Positions 1 through 6,248 are shown, counted from the first letter of the stretch. The stretch is DNA of 7,394 nucleotides from Pseudorhodobacter sp. (GCA_014378345.1 JACMNW010000367.1:1-7394), one strand, 5' to 3'. Numbers and translations: made by a program. Notes: generated by a model from the letters alone, not told the origin.

Positions 1-1107
1 CTTAACCGCCGTCTCCCCCAACGAAACCCAGCCCGCAACCCGGTCCACAACCGCCGCAATCCGCCCAGCATCCGCCCGGTGTGCAAAACGCGAAAACTGC
101 AAATCCGGGTCGCGTTTGGTGGGCGACTTAAAGCTGACAACCCCTGCAAAAATGCGCCCGTCCACTTCGGGCAACACCACATGCATCGCCAGATCGGCCG
201 GTGATAACCCCCGGTCTGCCGCCACCCAATCGCGGCGACGGGCGGTTGACAAAGCCACTTGAAACACCGGGCAACCGGGGCCATCCAACGGCGTATCGCC
301 CTCTGCACCCTTGGCCGAAAATGCCGTCGCATTCACAATCGCTACAGGGTCTAACATGGCCAAAGCGCCACGCAAAAACGCCCCCGCCCCCGGCGCTTTC
401 AAAGACGGCGCATACAGCCCAAAGGCGTTCAACCCGCGCGCGCGCAGGGCCGCTATCAATCCATCAACTGCAGCCGTGTCCGCCGACGTCAGATAACTGC
501 GATAAAACACCACTGCCACAAACGGCCCGACACCATTCGGCCCATCCACAACCCCATGCGCCGGGTCATACCAGCCGCAATCAGCCACCGTTTTATCGCC
601 CATCACCGGGCCTGCATACAACCCCGCCGACAGCGCCAGCTGCGCCAAAGCCGCCTCAGCTGCCACCGCCCCGCCTGCATCACACAACGCCGAAAGCCTG
701 CGCAACGTCGACACCGGCAGGGTCGACAACTCATCCAGCCGCGCATCTTCCCGCCCATCAGCAGGCAATACCGCCAAAGCAATTCCCCGGCGCCGGGCCA
801 TATCCTGCAGCTGCATCAGCCCGTAAGACCAATAACTCTCCCCGCCAATCAACCGGATCAGAATGCCTTTTGCGGCGATTAGGGTCTGTTCAATATAGGT
901 ATCGACTGACAGCGGATGCCGCAAAGCCACCAAATTCGCTAAACGCAGCGTCGGCAAAGACGCTCGTCCCCGATGCCAGCCCGCCGCGAAAGCGCCAAGA
1001 TCACTATCAGAATAAGACATCACCACCAGATCGGCCGGGGTTTGCCCCAAGTCGAACGGAGTTTCCGTTTCCTCCAAACCGTGACTTTCGCGGTAGACGA
1101 CGTGCAT
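1..1107 (-). CDS. cobN: Cobaltochelatase large subunit CobN (N-terminal 369 codons, cut by the left edge)
   Basis: CobN is the large subunit of the aerobic, ATP-dependent cobaltochelatase, which with CobS and CobT inserts Co2+ into hydrogenobyrinic acid a,c-diamide. Reading the minus strand from an ATG at 1107 gives an uninterrupted frame to position 1. It begins MHVVYRESHGLEETETPFDL and continues with DLVVMSYSDSDLGAFAAGWH, which is the usual alphaproteobacterial CobN start. Later segments (GGESYWSYGL, GPFVAVVFYRSYL, LNAFGLYAPSLK, VVNAT-like IVNATAFSA, FQVALS, ADLAMHVVLPEVDGRIF, SFKSPTKRDPDLQF) also follow the family. Family members run well over 1000 residues, so roughly the last two thirds lie outside the window. 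The start lies 3 bases after the cobW stop; a GAGG at 1116-1119 inside the end of cobW sits 8 bases upstream, so translation is probably coupled to cobW. The related magnesium chelatase subunit BchH/ChlH is the alternative, but the start and the cob neighbours favour CobN. Confidence 0.96.
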   Translation of the reverse strand, partial: MHVVYRESHGLEETETPFDLGQTPADLVVMSYSDSDLGAFAAGWHRGRASLPTLRLANLVALRHPLSVDTYIEQTLIAAKGILIRLIGGESYWSYGLMQLQDMARRRGIALAVLPADGREDARLDELSTLPVSTLRRLSALCDAGGAVAAEAALAQLALSAGLYAGPVMGDKTVADCGWYDPAHGVVDGPNGVGPFVAVVFYRSYLTSADTAAVDGLIAALRARGLNAFGLYAPSLKAPGAGAFLRGALAMLDPVAIVNATAFSAKGAEGDTPLDGPGCPVFQVALSTARRRDWVAADRGLSPADLAMHVVLPEVDGRIFAGVVSFKSPTKRDPDLQFSRFAHRADAGRIAAVVDRVAGWVSLGETAVK

Positions 1108-1110
1108 GGA

Positions 1111-2208
1111 TCAGGCCTCAGAACTTTCCGCGGTTGCGTGACTGGCGCGCGAAACCAGTTCCCACTTTTCCGTGTCACGTTCCAGCACAGCCCTTATCGC
1201 CGCCTCATCCACATGATGATGCTCTGCAATCACCACCAGCCGGGTTTGGCGGGCATCGCTGCCCCAAGGCCGGTCATATTGCACCCGCACACGCTCGCCC
1301 ACCGCCTGCACCAGCATCCGCATTGGCTTGTCCACCACCGCCACATAGCCCTTCACCCGCAAAATGTGTTGTTCCCGCGCAAGGCGCACAATCGCCGCCT
1401 GCAAGGCGTCAGGATCAGCCACCTCGCCCAACTCGATAACAACGGTATCAAAATCATCATGTTCATGGTCGGCGTCGCCATCATGGTGCGACGGGCGCGC
1501 GGCGATATCGTCTTCGGCAGCCGCCCCGATGCCCAAGATCAAGCGCGGGTCGATCACCCCTTCGGACATGGCAATAATCGGCAAACGGCGCGGCGATTCC
1601 GCCTCGATCACTGCCCGCGCTGCTGCCAAACCAGCCTCCCCCGCCAGATCGGCCTTCGACAAAAGGACGATATCCGCACAAGAAATCTGATCCTCGAACA
1701 CCTCTGAAAGTGGCGTTTCGTGGTCAATGCTCGGGTCCGCCAACCGCTGCGCCCCCACCGCCGCCAGATCGGGCGCAAACCGCCCCGCCGCCACGGCCTC
1801 TGCATCGGCCAAAGTGATCACGCCATCAACGGTGATTTTAGACCGGATCGCTGGCCAATCAAACGCCTTGAGCAGCGGCTTCGGCAACGCCAACCCCGAC
1901 GTTTCGATCAGAATATGATCCGGGCGGACCGGCAATGCCATCAAGGCCTCGATCGTCGGAATGAAATCATCGGCAACGGTGCAGCAAATACAGCCATTTG
2001 CCAGTTCAACGATATTCTCCACCGGGCAATTCGCATCGGCGCAGCTTTTCAAAATATCGCCGTCCACCCCCAATGTGCCAAATTCGTTGACTATAATTGC
2101 CAAGCGCTTGCCCTGCGGGTTCATCATCAAATGCCGGATCAGCGTGGTTTTGCCTGCCCCCAGAAAGCCTGTAATCACAGTCACCGGAATTTTCGCAAGA
2201 TCAGTCAT
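1111..2208 (-). CDS. cobW: CobW, G3E-family GTPase and cobalt metallochaperone
   Basis: CobW is a G3E-family P-loop GTPase thought to deliver cobalt to the aerobic cobaltochelatase. From the ATG at 2208 the protein has 365 residues. It shows Walker A GFLGAGKTT (14-22), the metal-binding CxCC in NGCICC (73-76), ETSG (102-105) and the guanine-specificity motif SKAD (184-187). A His/Asp-rich linker (241-250, HHDGDADHEH) follows, then the CobW C-terminal domain (about 254-360) with another HHH near 330. The frame stays open 10 codons further upstream, but ATG 2208 is preferred because GGAG lies 7 bases before it and the Walker A then sits at the usual distance from the N-terminus. It overlaps the end of the DUF1636 gene by 8 bases and ends 3 bases before cobN, so the three form one operon. 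The cobN neighbour separates it from zinc-linked relatives such as ZigA or YeiR. Confidence 0.96.
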   Translation of the reverse strand: MTDLAKIPVTVITGFLGAGKTTLIRHLMMNPQGKRLAIIVNEFGTLGVDGDILKSCADANCPVENIVELANGCICCTVADDFIPTIEALMALPVRPDHILIETSGLALPKPLLKAFDWPAIRSKITVDGVITLADAEAVAAGRFAPDLAAVGAQRLADPSIDHETPLSEVFEDQISCADIVLLSKADLAGEAGLAAARAVIEAESPRRLPIIAMSEGVIDPRLILGIGAAAEDDIAARPSHHDGDADHEHDDFDTVVIELGEVADPDALQAAIVRLAREQHILRVKGYVAVVDKPMRMLVQAVGERVRVQYDRPWGSDARQTRLVVIAEHHHVDEAAIRAVLERDTEKWELVSRASHATAESSEA

Positions 2209-2566
2209 GTTTGGCCTCCAACGGCGGTATGCGGGCAAGGCTTTGCTTGCGGAAAATCACGGGGCGTTCGCGCCAGGGCACGATACCATCAGGGGTCGCC
2301 GCATAAGCAGCTGCGCCCGACAGGATTTCGGGTAAATCCGTCTCGCTCAGGCGGCCATAAACATAGGTCCAACAACCGGGGGCAGACAGTGCCACCGCAC
2401 AGCCGTTGGTGCAGGCAGACAGGCATTCGACCCCCTGAACCCGCACGCCGTCTGGCAAATCTTGCGACACAAGGCCCGCATATAGCAAAGCACCGGGCGC
2501 AATCTGCCCCTCTTCAAGCGGCTCGCCCGCCTTACAAGTCATGCAAACAAAAAGAGTCGCAACCAT
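2201..2566 (-). CDS. DUF1636 family cysteine-rich protein, first gene of the riboswitch-controlled operon
   Basis: This 121-residue protein belongs to the DUF1636 family, often annotated as a predicted metal-binding protein; its biochemical role is not established. It carries CMTC (C8, C11), then CLSACTNGC (C48, C52, C56) and one more cysteine (C65). This spacing resembles thioredoxin-like [2Fe-2S] ferredoxins, so a cluster or metal site is a reasonable inference. The C-terminus, with PWRERP followed by ARIPP, matches the family as I know it. Two adjacent ATGs exist (2569 and 2566); 2566 is chosen because AGGA lies 6 bases before it, against 3 for the other. A further in-frame TTG at 2581 is less likely. 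It is the first gene after the cobalamin riboswitch and overlaps cobW by 8 bases, which ties it to cobalt insertion or corrin synthesis. No signal peptide or membrane segment is visible. Confidence 0.9.
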   Translation of the reverse strand: MVATLFVCMTCKAGEPLEEGQIAPGALLYAGLVSQDLPDGVRVQGVECLSACTNGCAVALSAPGCWTYVYGRLSETDLPEILSGAAAYAATPDGIVPWRERPVIFRKQSLARIPPLEAKHD

Positions 2567-2673
2567 CATCCATCCTAACAACGGGGAAAATGGCCAGAGG
2601 GCGCAAGCAACAGGTTCCCCCGCGCATACACCAACCAGTCGTGGAACACCCCGTCCACCCGTGTAACGTCTCG

Positions 2674-2854
2674 GCGCGGGCAGGTCTCCCGGCTTGCGGA
2701 TTCAGGGTTGCCCCAACGGTCCCCCCACCTTCCCGATCCTGGTGATCAGTGGCATCGGGCAACCTTTCCGGTCACGGTCGCGGGGGCGGCTGCGCATCAG
2801 GGTCGCCCCCTATCGCATTCCCTCTTCGCCTGTCATAAACAGGAACCAGCGCGC
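2674..2854 (-). ncRNA. Cobalamin riboswitch (AdoCbl/B12 element)
   Basis: Read on the minus strand, this leader has the conserved blocks of a cobalamin riboswitch in order. They are GGTTCC (2842-2847), a CCTGT/ACAGG hairpin (2829-2843), GAAGAGGGAA (2818-2827), the core GCCGCCCCCGCGACCGTGACC (within 2768-2790), and the 3' B12 box AAGCCGGGAGACCTGCC (2679-2695). GCGCG at 2850-2854 can pair with CGCGC at 2674-2678 to close P1. The element reads towards the DUF1636-cobW-cobN operon, whose first ATG is about 108 bases beyond P1, so high cobalamin should switch that operon off. In the platform region (2567-2673) I see short competing stems, such as GTGGA with TCCAC and GTTCC with GGAAC, but no GC-rich hairpin followed by a U run. 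That favours control of translation over termination. Confidence 0.93.
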
Positions 2855-2858
2855 TTTC

Positions 2859-2887
2859 ACCTGAGGCATAGCGCCACTAATTGTCAA
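2859..2887 (-). promoter_or_regulatory. Candidate promoter for the riboswitch-DUF1636-cobW-cobN transcript
   Basis: On the minus strand a perfect TTGACA (-35) occupies 2882-2887, just before the riboswitch. At 17 bases the -10 would be TCAGGT, which is weak; TATGCC (2865-2870) is a better hexamer but only 11 bases away. The location between cobO and the riboswitch P1 stem is where the promoter has to be, but the -10 cannot be fixed. It lies within 25 bases of the cobO start, so regulation of the two directions may interfere. Confidence 0.35.
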
Positions 2888-2902
2888 GCAACGGAATCCA
2901 CT

Positions 2903-3526
2903 ATGTCGACGCCTGAGGCCCTGAACACAGACGCCCGCCACGCCAGCAAAATGGCCAAGAAAAAAGCGGCGCGTGATAAGATCATGGCGACGAAAGAGGG
3001 CGAAAAGGGCCTGATCATCGTCCATACCGGGGCGGGCAAGGGCAAATCTTCCTCCGGCTTCGGCATGATCCTGCGCTGCATCGCGCACCAAATGCCCTGC
3101 GCCGTGGTGCAATTTATCAAAGGCGCGTGGGACACGGGTGAGCGGCGGATGATTGAGGCGCATTTTGCGAATTTGTGCCAGTTCCACGCTATGGGCGAAG
3201 GTTTTACATGGGAAACCCAAGACCGCGCGCGTGACATCGCTATGGCTGAGAAGGGCTGGGCCAAGGCAAAAGAATTGATCCTTGATCCAACGATTCAGCT
3301 GGTCCTGCTGGATGAGATCAACATCGCCCTGCGCTACGATTACCTCGATATTACCGAAGTCACGGCATTCCTGCGCGACGAAAAACCGCCCCTGACCCAT
3401 GTCGTGCTGACCGGGCGCAATGCCAAAGAAGACCTGATCGAAATCGCCGATCTGGTCACCGAAATGACCCTGATCAAACATCCGTTCCGTTCGGGCATCA
3501 AAGCCCAAAAAGGCGTGGAATTCTGA
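2903..3526 (+). CDS. cobO: Cob(I)yrinic acid a,c-diamide adenosyltransferase CobO
   Basis: CobO transfers the 5'-deoxyadenosyl group of ATP to the Co(I) of corrinoids such as cobyrinic acid a,c-diamide, both in synthesis and in salvage. The 207-residue protein has the CobA/CobO P-loop TGAGKGKSS (42-50), GAWDTGE (74-80), FTWETQD (101-107), LLDEIN (135-140), LTGRNA (159-164) and the typical C-terminus HPFRSGIKAQKGVEF. It is full length for the family. The reading frame stays open to 2708, but that upstream part is antisense to the riboswitch and does not resemble CobO. MSTPEALN at 2903 gives the family start, although the ribosome binding site (CGGA) is weak. It is divergent from the riboswitch operon, is followed 100 bases later by cobQ, and has no riboswitch of its own in the correct orientation. 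Confidence 0.97.
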   Translation: MSTPEALNTDARHASKMAKKKAARDKIMATKEGEKGLIIVHTGAGKGKSSSGFGMILRCIAHQMPCAVVQFIKGAWDTGERRMIEAHFANLCQFHAMGEGFTWETQDRARDIAMAEKGWAKAKELILDPTIQLVLLDEINIALRYDYLDITEVTAFLRDEKPPLTHVVLTGRNAKEDLIEIADLVTEMTLIKHPFRSGIKAQKGVEF

Positions 3527-3552
3527 CCATGGCGCGGACTGACAGGCAAGAT

Positions 3553-3607
3553 GAGTATTTAGGCAAAGAAGAACCCGATTTAGCATTTTTCCTTTGTCCA
3601 AATACTC
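3553..3607. repeat. Imperfect inverted repeat in the cobO-cobQ spacer
   Basis: The left arm at 3553-3572 (GAGTATTTAGGCAAAGAAGA) and the reverse complement of 3588-3607 (GAGTATTTGGACAAAGGAAA) agree at 16 of 20 positions around a 15-base loop. It starts 27 bases after the cobO stop, and the right arm runs directly into CCCGCCGGAGGC, which carries the cobQ ribosome binding site. From memory, closely similar sequences recur between genes in Rhodobacteraceae, so this is probably an interspersed element. It could act as a cobO 3' hairpin or as an mRNA structure near the cobQ start. There is no second copy in this window. Confidence 0.7.
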
Positions 3608-3626
3608 CCGCCGGAGGCATCAATTG

Positions 3627-5072
3627 GTGAAGGCCTTGATGATTCAAGGTGCCGGGTCCAACGTCGGCAAATCGCTGTTGGTGGCAGGCCTGTGCCGGGC
3701 GGCAAAACTGCGTGGGCTGAACGTCGCCCCGTTCAAGCCGCAAAATATGTCGAACAACGCGGCTGTCACGGCAGATGGCGGCGAAATTGGCCGCGCTCAG
3801 GCGTTGCAGGCCCTGGCATCGGGCCGCGCGCCGATCGTCGATATGAACCCGGTCCTGCTGAAACCGGAATCAGAAACCGGTAGCCAAGTCATTGTGCAGG
3901 GCAAACGCGTGGCTACCGTTAAAGCACGCGATTATGCAGCGCTTAAACCCGCTCTCATGGCCCCCGTCTTAGACAGCTTTCACCGATTAAAATCACAGGT
4001 CGATCTGGTGATTGTTGAAGGAGCCGGCAGCCCGGCAGAGGTAAACCTGCGCCTCGGCGATATTGCCAATATGGGTTTCGCCACGGCCGCCGATGTGCCC
4101 GTCATTCTGGTGGGCGACATAGATCGCGGCGGTGTGATCGCCCAAATCGTCGGCACTCAGGCCGTATTAGACCCTAATGATAACGCGATGATTGCGGGCT
4201 TTATCATCAACAAATTTCGCGGCGATGTCAGCCTTTTTGACGATGGTTACGCCCTGATCACCCAGCGGACCGGATGGCAGGGTTTCGGCGTTGTGCCGTT
4301 TTTCACCCAGGCCTCGCGCCTTCCTGCCGAAGATGCGCTTGATCTGCCAAACACGCGCGGCACAGGTTCCATCAAAATCGCCTGCCTCGCGCTGTCACGC
4401 ATCGCTAATTTTGATGATTTAGACCCTTTGGCGCAGGAACCCGGTATCAGTCTGACCATGATCAAACCCGGCCAAGCCATTCCCGGCGATACAGATTTGG
4501 TCATCATCCCAGGCTCAAAATCTACCCGCAGTGATCTTACGTTCCTGCGCGCCCAAGGGTGGGATATCGACATCGCCGCCCACGCCCGCCGGGGGGGCCG
4601 CGTGCTTGGCATTTGTGGCGGCTACCAAATGTTGGGCACATCCGTTCAAGACCCTGACGGCATCGAAGGCCCGGCAGGTACTTCCTCCGGCCTGGGCCTT
4701 CTGAATGTCGAAACCCTGATGACGCCCGACAAACACCTGACCCGCGTCACAGCTACCCATGCCTCATCGCAAACCGTGATGGACGGCTATGAGATCCACA
4801 TAGGCCGCACCACTGGCCCCGATTGCGACCGGCCTTTCGCCCATATCGACGGCACCCCCGAAGGGGCCACTTCCCCCAATGGCCGCGTTACCGGCAGCTA
4901 CCTGCACGGCATGTTTTCGGGCGATGCGTTCCGTCAAGTATTCCTGAAAAACCTCGGGGCAGCGCCGTCAACTTATGCCTACAGCGCCGATGTCGAAACA
5001 GTGCTGGATGCCCTCGCCGCCCACTTGGAACAGCATCTTGACATAGGCGGACTTCTCGCCCTCGCCCGTTAA
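3627..5072 (+). CDS. cobQ: Cobyric acid synthase CobQ (glutamine-hydrolysing)
   Basis: CobQ amidates the b, d, e and g carboxylates of adenosylcobyrinic acid a,c-diamide, using glutamine and ATP, to make adenosylcobyric acid. The 481-residue protein has an N-terminal synthetase domain with the P-loop GAGSNVGKS (8-16), PFKPQNMSNN (35-44), EGAGSPAEVN (131-140) and VGDIDRGGV (162-170). A C-terminal class I glutaminase domain follows, with the nucleophile in LGICGGYQMLG (C330) and the histidine in GSYLHGMF (H427). Length is normal. The frame opens as far back as 3594, but those codons lie in the intergenic repeat. GTG 3627 is chosen, with GGAGG (3613-3617) 9 bases upstream. TTG 3624 is a real alternative, since the spacing is then 6 and the N-terminus becomes MVKALMIQG, one residue longer and closer to relatives. 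The TAA stop overlaps the stop of the convergent PII gene. Confidence 0.97.
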   Translation: MKALMIQGAGSNVGKSLLVAGLCRAAKLRGLNVAPFKPQNMSNNAAVTADGGEIGRAQALQALASGRAPIVDMNPVLLKPESETGSQVIVQGKRVATVKARDYAALKPALMAPVLDSFHRLKSQVDLVIVEGAGSPAEVNLRLGDIANMGFATAADVPVILVGDIDRGGVIAQIVGTQAVLDPNDNAMIAGFIINKFRGDVSLFDDGYALITQRTGWQGFGVVPFFTQASRLPAEDALDLPNTRGTGSIKIACLALSRIANFDDLDPLAQEPGISLTMIKPGQAIPGDTDLVIIPGSKSTRSDLTFLRAQGWDIDIAAHARRGGRVLGICGGYQMLGTSVQDPDGIEGPAGTSSGLGLLNVETLMTPDKHLTRVTATHASSQTVMDGYEIHIGRTTGPDCDRPFAHIDGTPEGATSPNGRVTGSYLHGMFSGDAFRQVFLKNLGAAPSTYAYSADVETVLDALAAHLEQHLDIGGLLALAR

Positions 5073-5377
5073 AACCGCTCTGCCCGCAAGACTTGCTTAT
5101 CGGTCACGCTGACCACGCCGATATGCCGTTCGACCACGGCAAAAGCCGCGTCAAGAAGTGCGTCCAACCGTTCCGGCTTGATCAGGCAAATCACCACCAC
5201 CATTCCCGCGCGCCCGACCTGGCCTTCGCGCGTCCATACGCCAGACCGCCCCGATCCGCCCAGCACCGGCAGCACTGTAAAGCCAGTCGCGCTTGCCTTG
5301 GTCAATGCGTCGGTCAAACGACGCTTCATCGGGGCCTCGATGATAATCTCTACCCGTTTTGCAATATGTGTCTGCAT
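5069..5377 (-). CDS. SbtB-like PII family protein (partner of bicarbonate transporter SbtA)
   Basis: This 102-residue protein is a PII-superfamily member of the SbtB type. In cyanobacteria SbtB binds adenyl nucleotides and controls the SbtA bicarbonate transporter. Visible features are an initial beta strand (KRVEIIIEAP, 7-16), a helix (17-30), a glycine-rich T-loop region with LGGSGRSGVW (39-48) and EGQVGRAG (51-58), a second core strand (MVVVICLIKP), a helix (LDALLDAAFAVVER) and HIGVVSVTDKQVL. Classical GlnB/GlnK features, such as the uridylylated T-loop tyrosine, are absent, as is the C-terminal CGPxGC loop of some SbtBs. The ATG at 5377 has GGGA 8 bases upstream; an upstream TTG at 5383 is less likely. 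It lies 35 bases downstream of the sbtA remnant on the same strand, which supports the SbtB call. Its stop overlaps that of cobQ in the convergent direction. Confidence 0.86.
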   Translation of the reverse strand: MQTHIAKRVEIIIEAPMKRRLTDALTKASATGFTVLPVLGGSGRSGVWTREGQVGRAGMVVVICLIKPERLDALLDAAFAVVERHIGVVSVTDKQVLRAERF

Positions 5378-5412
5378 GGTCAACGTCCCGTTAACGCTGT
5401 CGCAATCGCCAC

Positions 5413-5556
5413 CTAAAGCGGAATGCCGACCACAAGATCAAAGGGAAATGTCACCCCCAACGATAGCGTCAGATAGATCGACGGGTTCGCCTCGGGCAAC
5501 GCCACCCGCATCGCAGCAGGCACCGCGATGAAACTGGCCGATGCGGCCAGCGTCCC
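5413..5556 (-). pseudogene. sbtA: Remnant of an SbtA-type Na+-dependent bicarbonate permease (C-terminal 47 codons only)
   Basis: On the minus strand a 47-codon open stretch ends at TAG (5413-5415). It encodes LAASASFIAVPAAMRVALPE, then EANPSIYLTLSLGVTFPFDL and VVGIPL. This is the very C-terminus of SbtA-family permeases, including their AASAS(Y/F)IAVPAAMR and ANPS-YLT-SLG(I/V)TFPF signatures. A full SbtA has over 300 residues with about ten membrane helices, so most of the gene is missing. Directly upstream is an in-frame TAA (5557-5559), then AT-rich DNA without SbtA coding. The stretch has no start codon at its head; the first in-frame ATG is at codon 16. The surviving codons look undamaged, which suggests a fairly recent loss. 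It stands between carbonic anhydrase and the SbtB-like gene, all on the minus strand. An assembly artefact is possible but the flanks read cleanly. Confidence 0.85.
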
Positions 5557-5588
5557 TTATTTTTACATTAAACTGGCACTTACACTCA
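5554..5588 (-). mobile_element. Possible insertion-sequence end at the sbtA break
   Basis: Between the carbonic anhydrase stop and the sbtA remnant lies an AT-rich stretch that on the minus strand reads TGAGTGTAAGTGCCAGTTTA and then ATGTAAAAATAAGGG. It encodes nothing and is markedly poorer in G+C than its neighbours. Its form (TG at the end, then GTAAGTGCCAGTTT-ATGTAAAAAT) resembles terminal sequences of IS21-family elements as I remember them. If so, one end of an insertion sequence remains after a deletion that ran from inside the element into sbtA. No transposase fragment is present, so this stays an inference. Confidence 0.3.
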
Positions 5589-5600
5589 TAATTCCAAAGA

Positions 5601-6248
5601 TCAAATCACTGAAAACCCACCAATCGCCGGGTCATATTGTTCCAACCCGCCAGCCCCGGTATCGTTCCACAATCCATGCAGCGTCAGCATGTCATCTTCT
5701 ACTGCCGTGCGCACAAACGGGGAGGTCATCAAGTTTTCCAAACTTACCACCACCGCCTCTTTTTCCAACGCACGCAGGCGGTCGGCAAGCGGCACATGCG
5801 CCACGCGGTCAAATCCGGGGCGCAGAATATCCATCCAACGGCCTACGAATGACGATTTTTCTTCCAACTCCGGTGCCAAGCCTGAACACATATCATGGCA
5901 GCCCTTGACGCCACCGCAGTTGGAATGGCCCAGCACCACAATGTGCGCCACGCCCAAATTGGCCACCGCATATTCCACCGCTGCTGATGTGCCATGTGTC
6001 TGGCCATCAGCATTGTAGGGCGGCACAAGATTGGCCACGTTTCGATGAATGAAAAACTCGCCCTCATCCGCCCCAAAAATAGATGTCACATGCACCCGGC
6101 TATCACAGCACGATATCACCATCGCGCGCGGGTGCTGGCCACTTTCGGCCAACCGCTTGTACCAAGCCTTGTTGTCTTGGTACGCCGTGGCACGCCACCC
6201 CTGAAAACGCTGCACAAGATAGGCTGGCAGTGGCTTGGCATGATGCAT
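5601..6248 (-). CDS. Beta-class carbonic anhydrase
   Basis: This 215-residue enzyme interconverts CO2 and bicarbonate in the cytoplasm. Beta-class zinc ligands are visible: C47 in the C-x-D-x-R motif (CCDSR, 47-51, with the D49/R51 dyad), and H108 and C111 in GHSNCGG. Other family marks are FFIHRNVANLVPPY (65-78), GTSAAVEYAV (86-95), EKEAVVVSLENLMT (162-175) and LHGLW (190-194). It is full length. The ATG at 6248 is supported by GGGAG starting about 13 bases upstream and by the MHHAKPLPAYL start typical of relatives. It is the first gene of a minus-strand set followed by the sbtA remnant and the SbtB-like gene, so it probably once served bicarbonate uptake. It can still serve carboxylating enzymes and pH balance. 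No signal peptide is seen. Confidence 0.96.
   Translation of the reverse strand: MHHAKPLPAYLVQRFQGWRATAYQDNKAWYKRLAESGQHPRAMVISCCDSRVHVTSIFGADEGEFFIHRNVANLVPPYNADGQTHGTSAAVEYAVANLGVAHIVVLGHSNCGGVKGCHDMCSGLAPELEEKSSFVGRWMDILRPGFDRVAHVPLADRLRALEKEAVVVSLENLMTSPFVRTAVEDDMLTLHGLWNDTGAGGLEQYDPAIGGFSVI

Noticed and set aside
201..1439. Long plus-strand open frame (412 codons) across the left part of the window.
   Set aside because: It is antisense to cobN and cobW, is dominated by Pro, Ala, His and Arg as expected from GC-rich antisense DNA, and has no recognisable domain.
1720..2745. Plus-strand open frame of 341 codons.
   Set aside because: It lies antisense to cobW, the DUF1636 gene and part of the riboswitch, all of which are well supported; its composition is that of a shadow frame.
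2671..2902. A cobalamin riboswitch on the plus strand acting on cobO.
   Set aside because: The B12 box and core blocks appear in the right order only on the minus strand; the plus strand shows just their reverse complements.
2810..3601. Minus-strand open frame of 263 codons opposite cobO.
   Set aside because: CobO on the plus strand has all family motifs over the same DNA; the minus frame gives no known protein and would start inside the riboswitch.
5528..5908. Plus-strand open frame crossing the sbtA break and the end of carbonic anhydrase.
   Set aside because: It is antisense to a full-length carbonic anhydrase with all zinc ligands, and its product resembles no known family.
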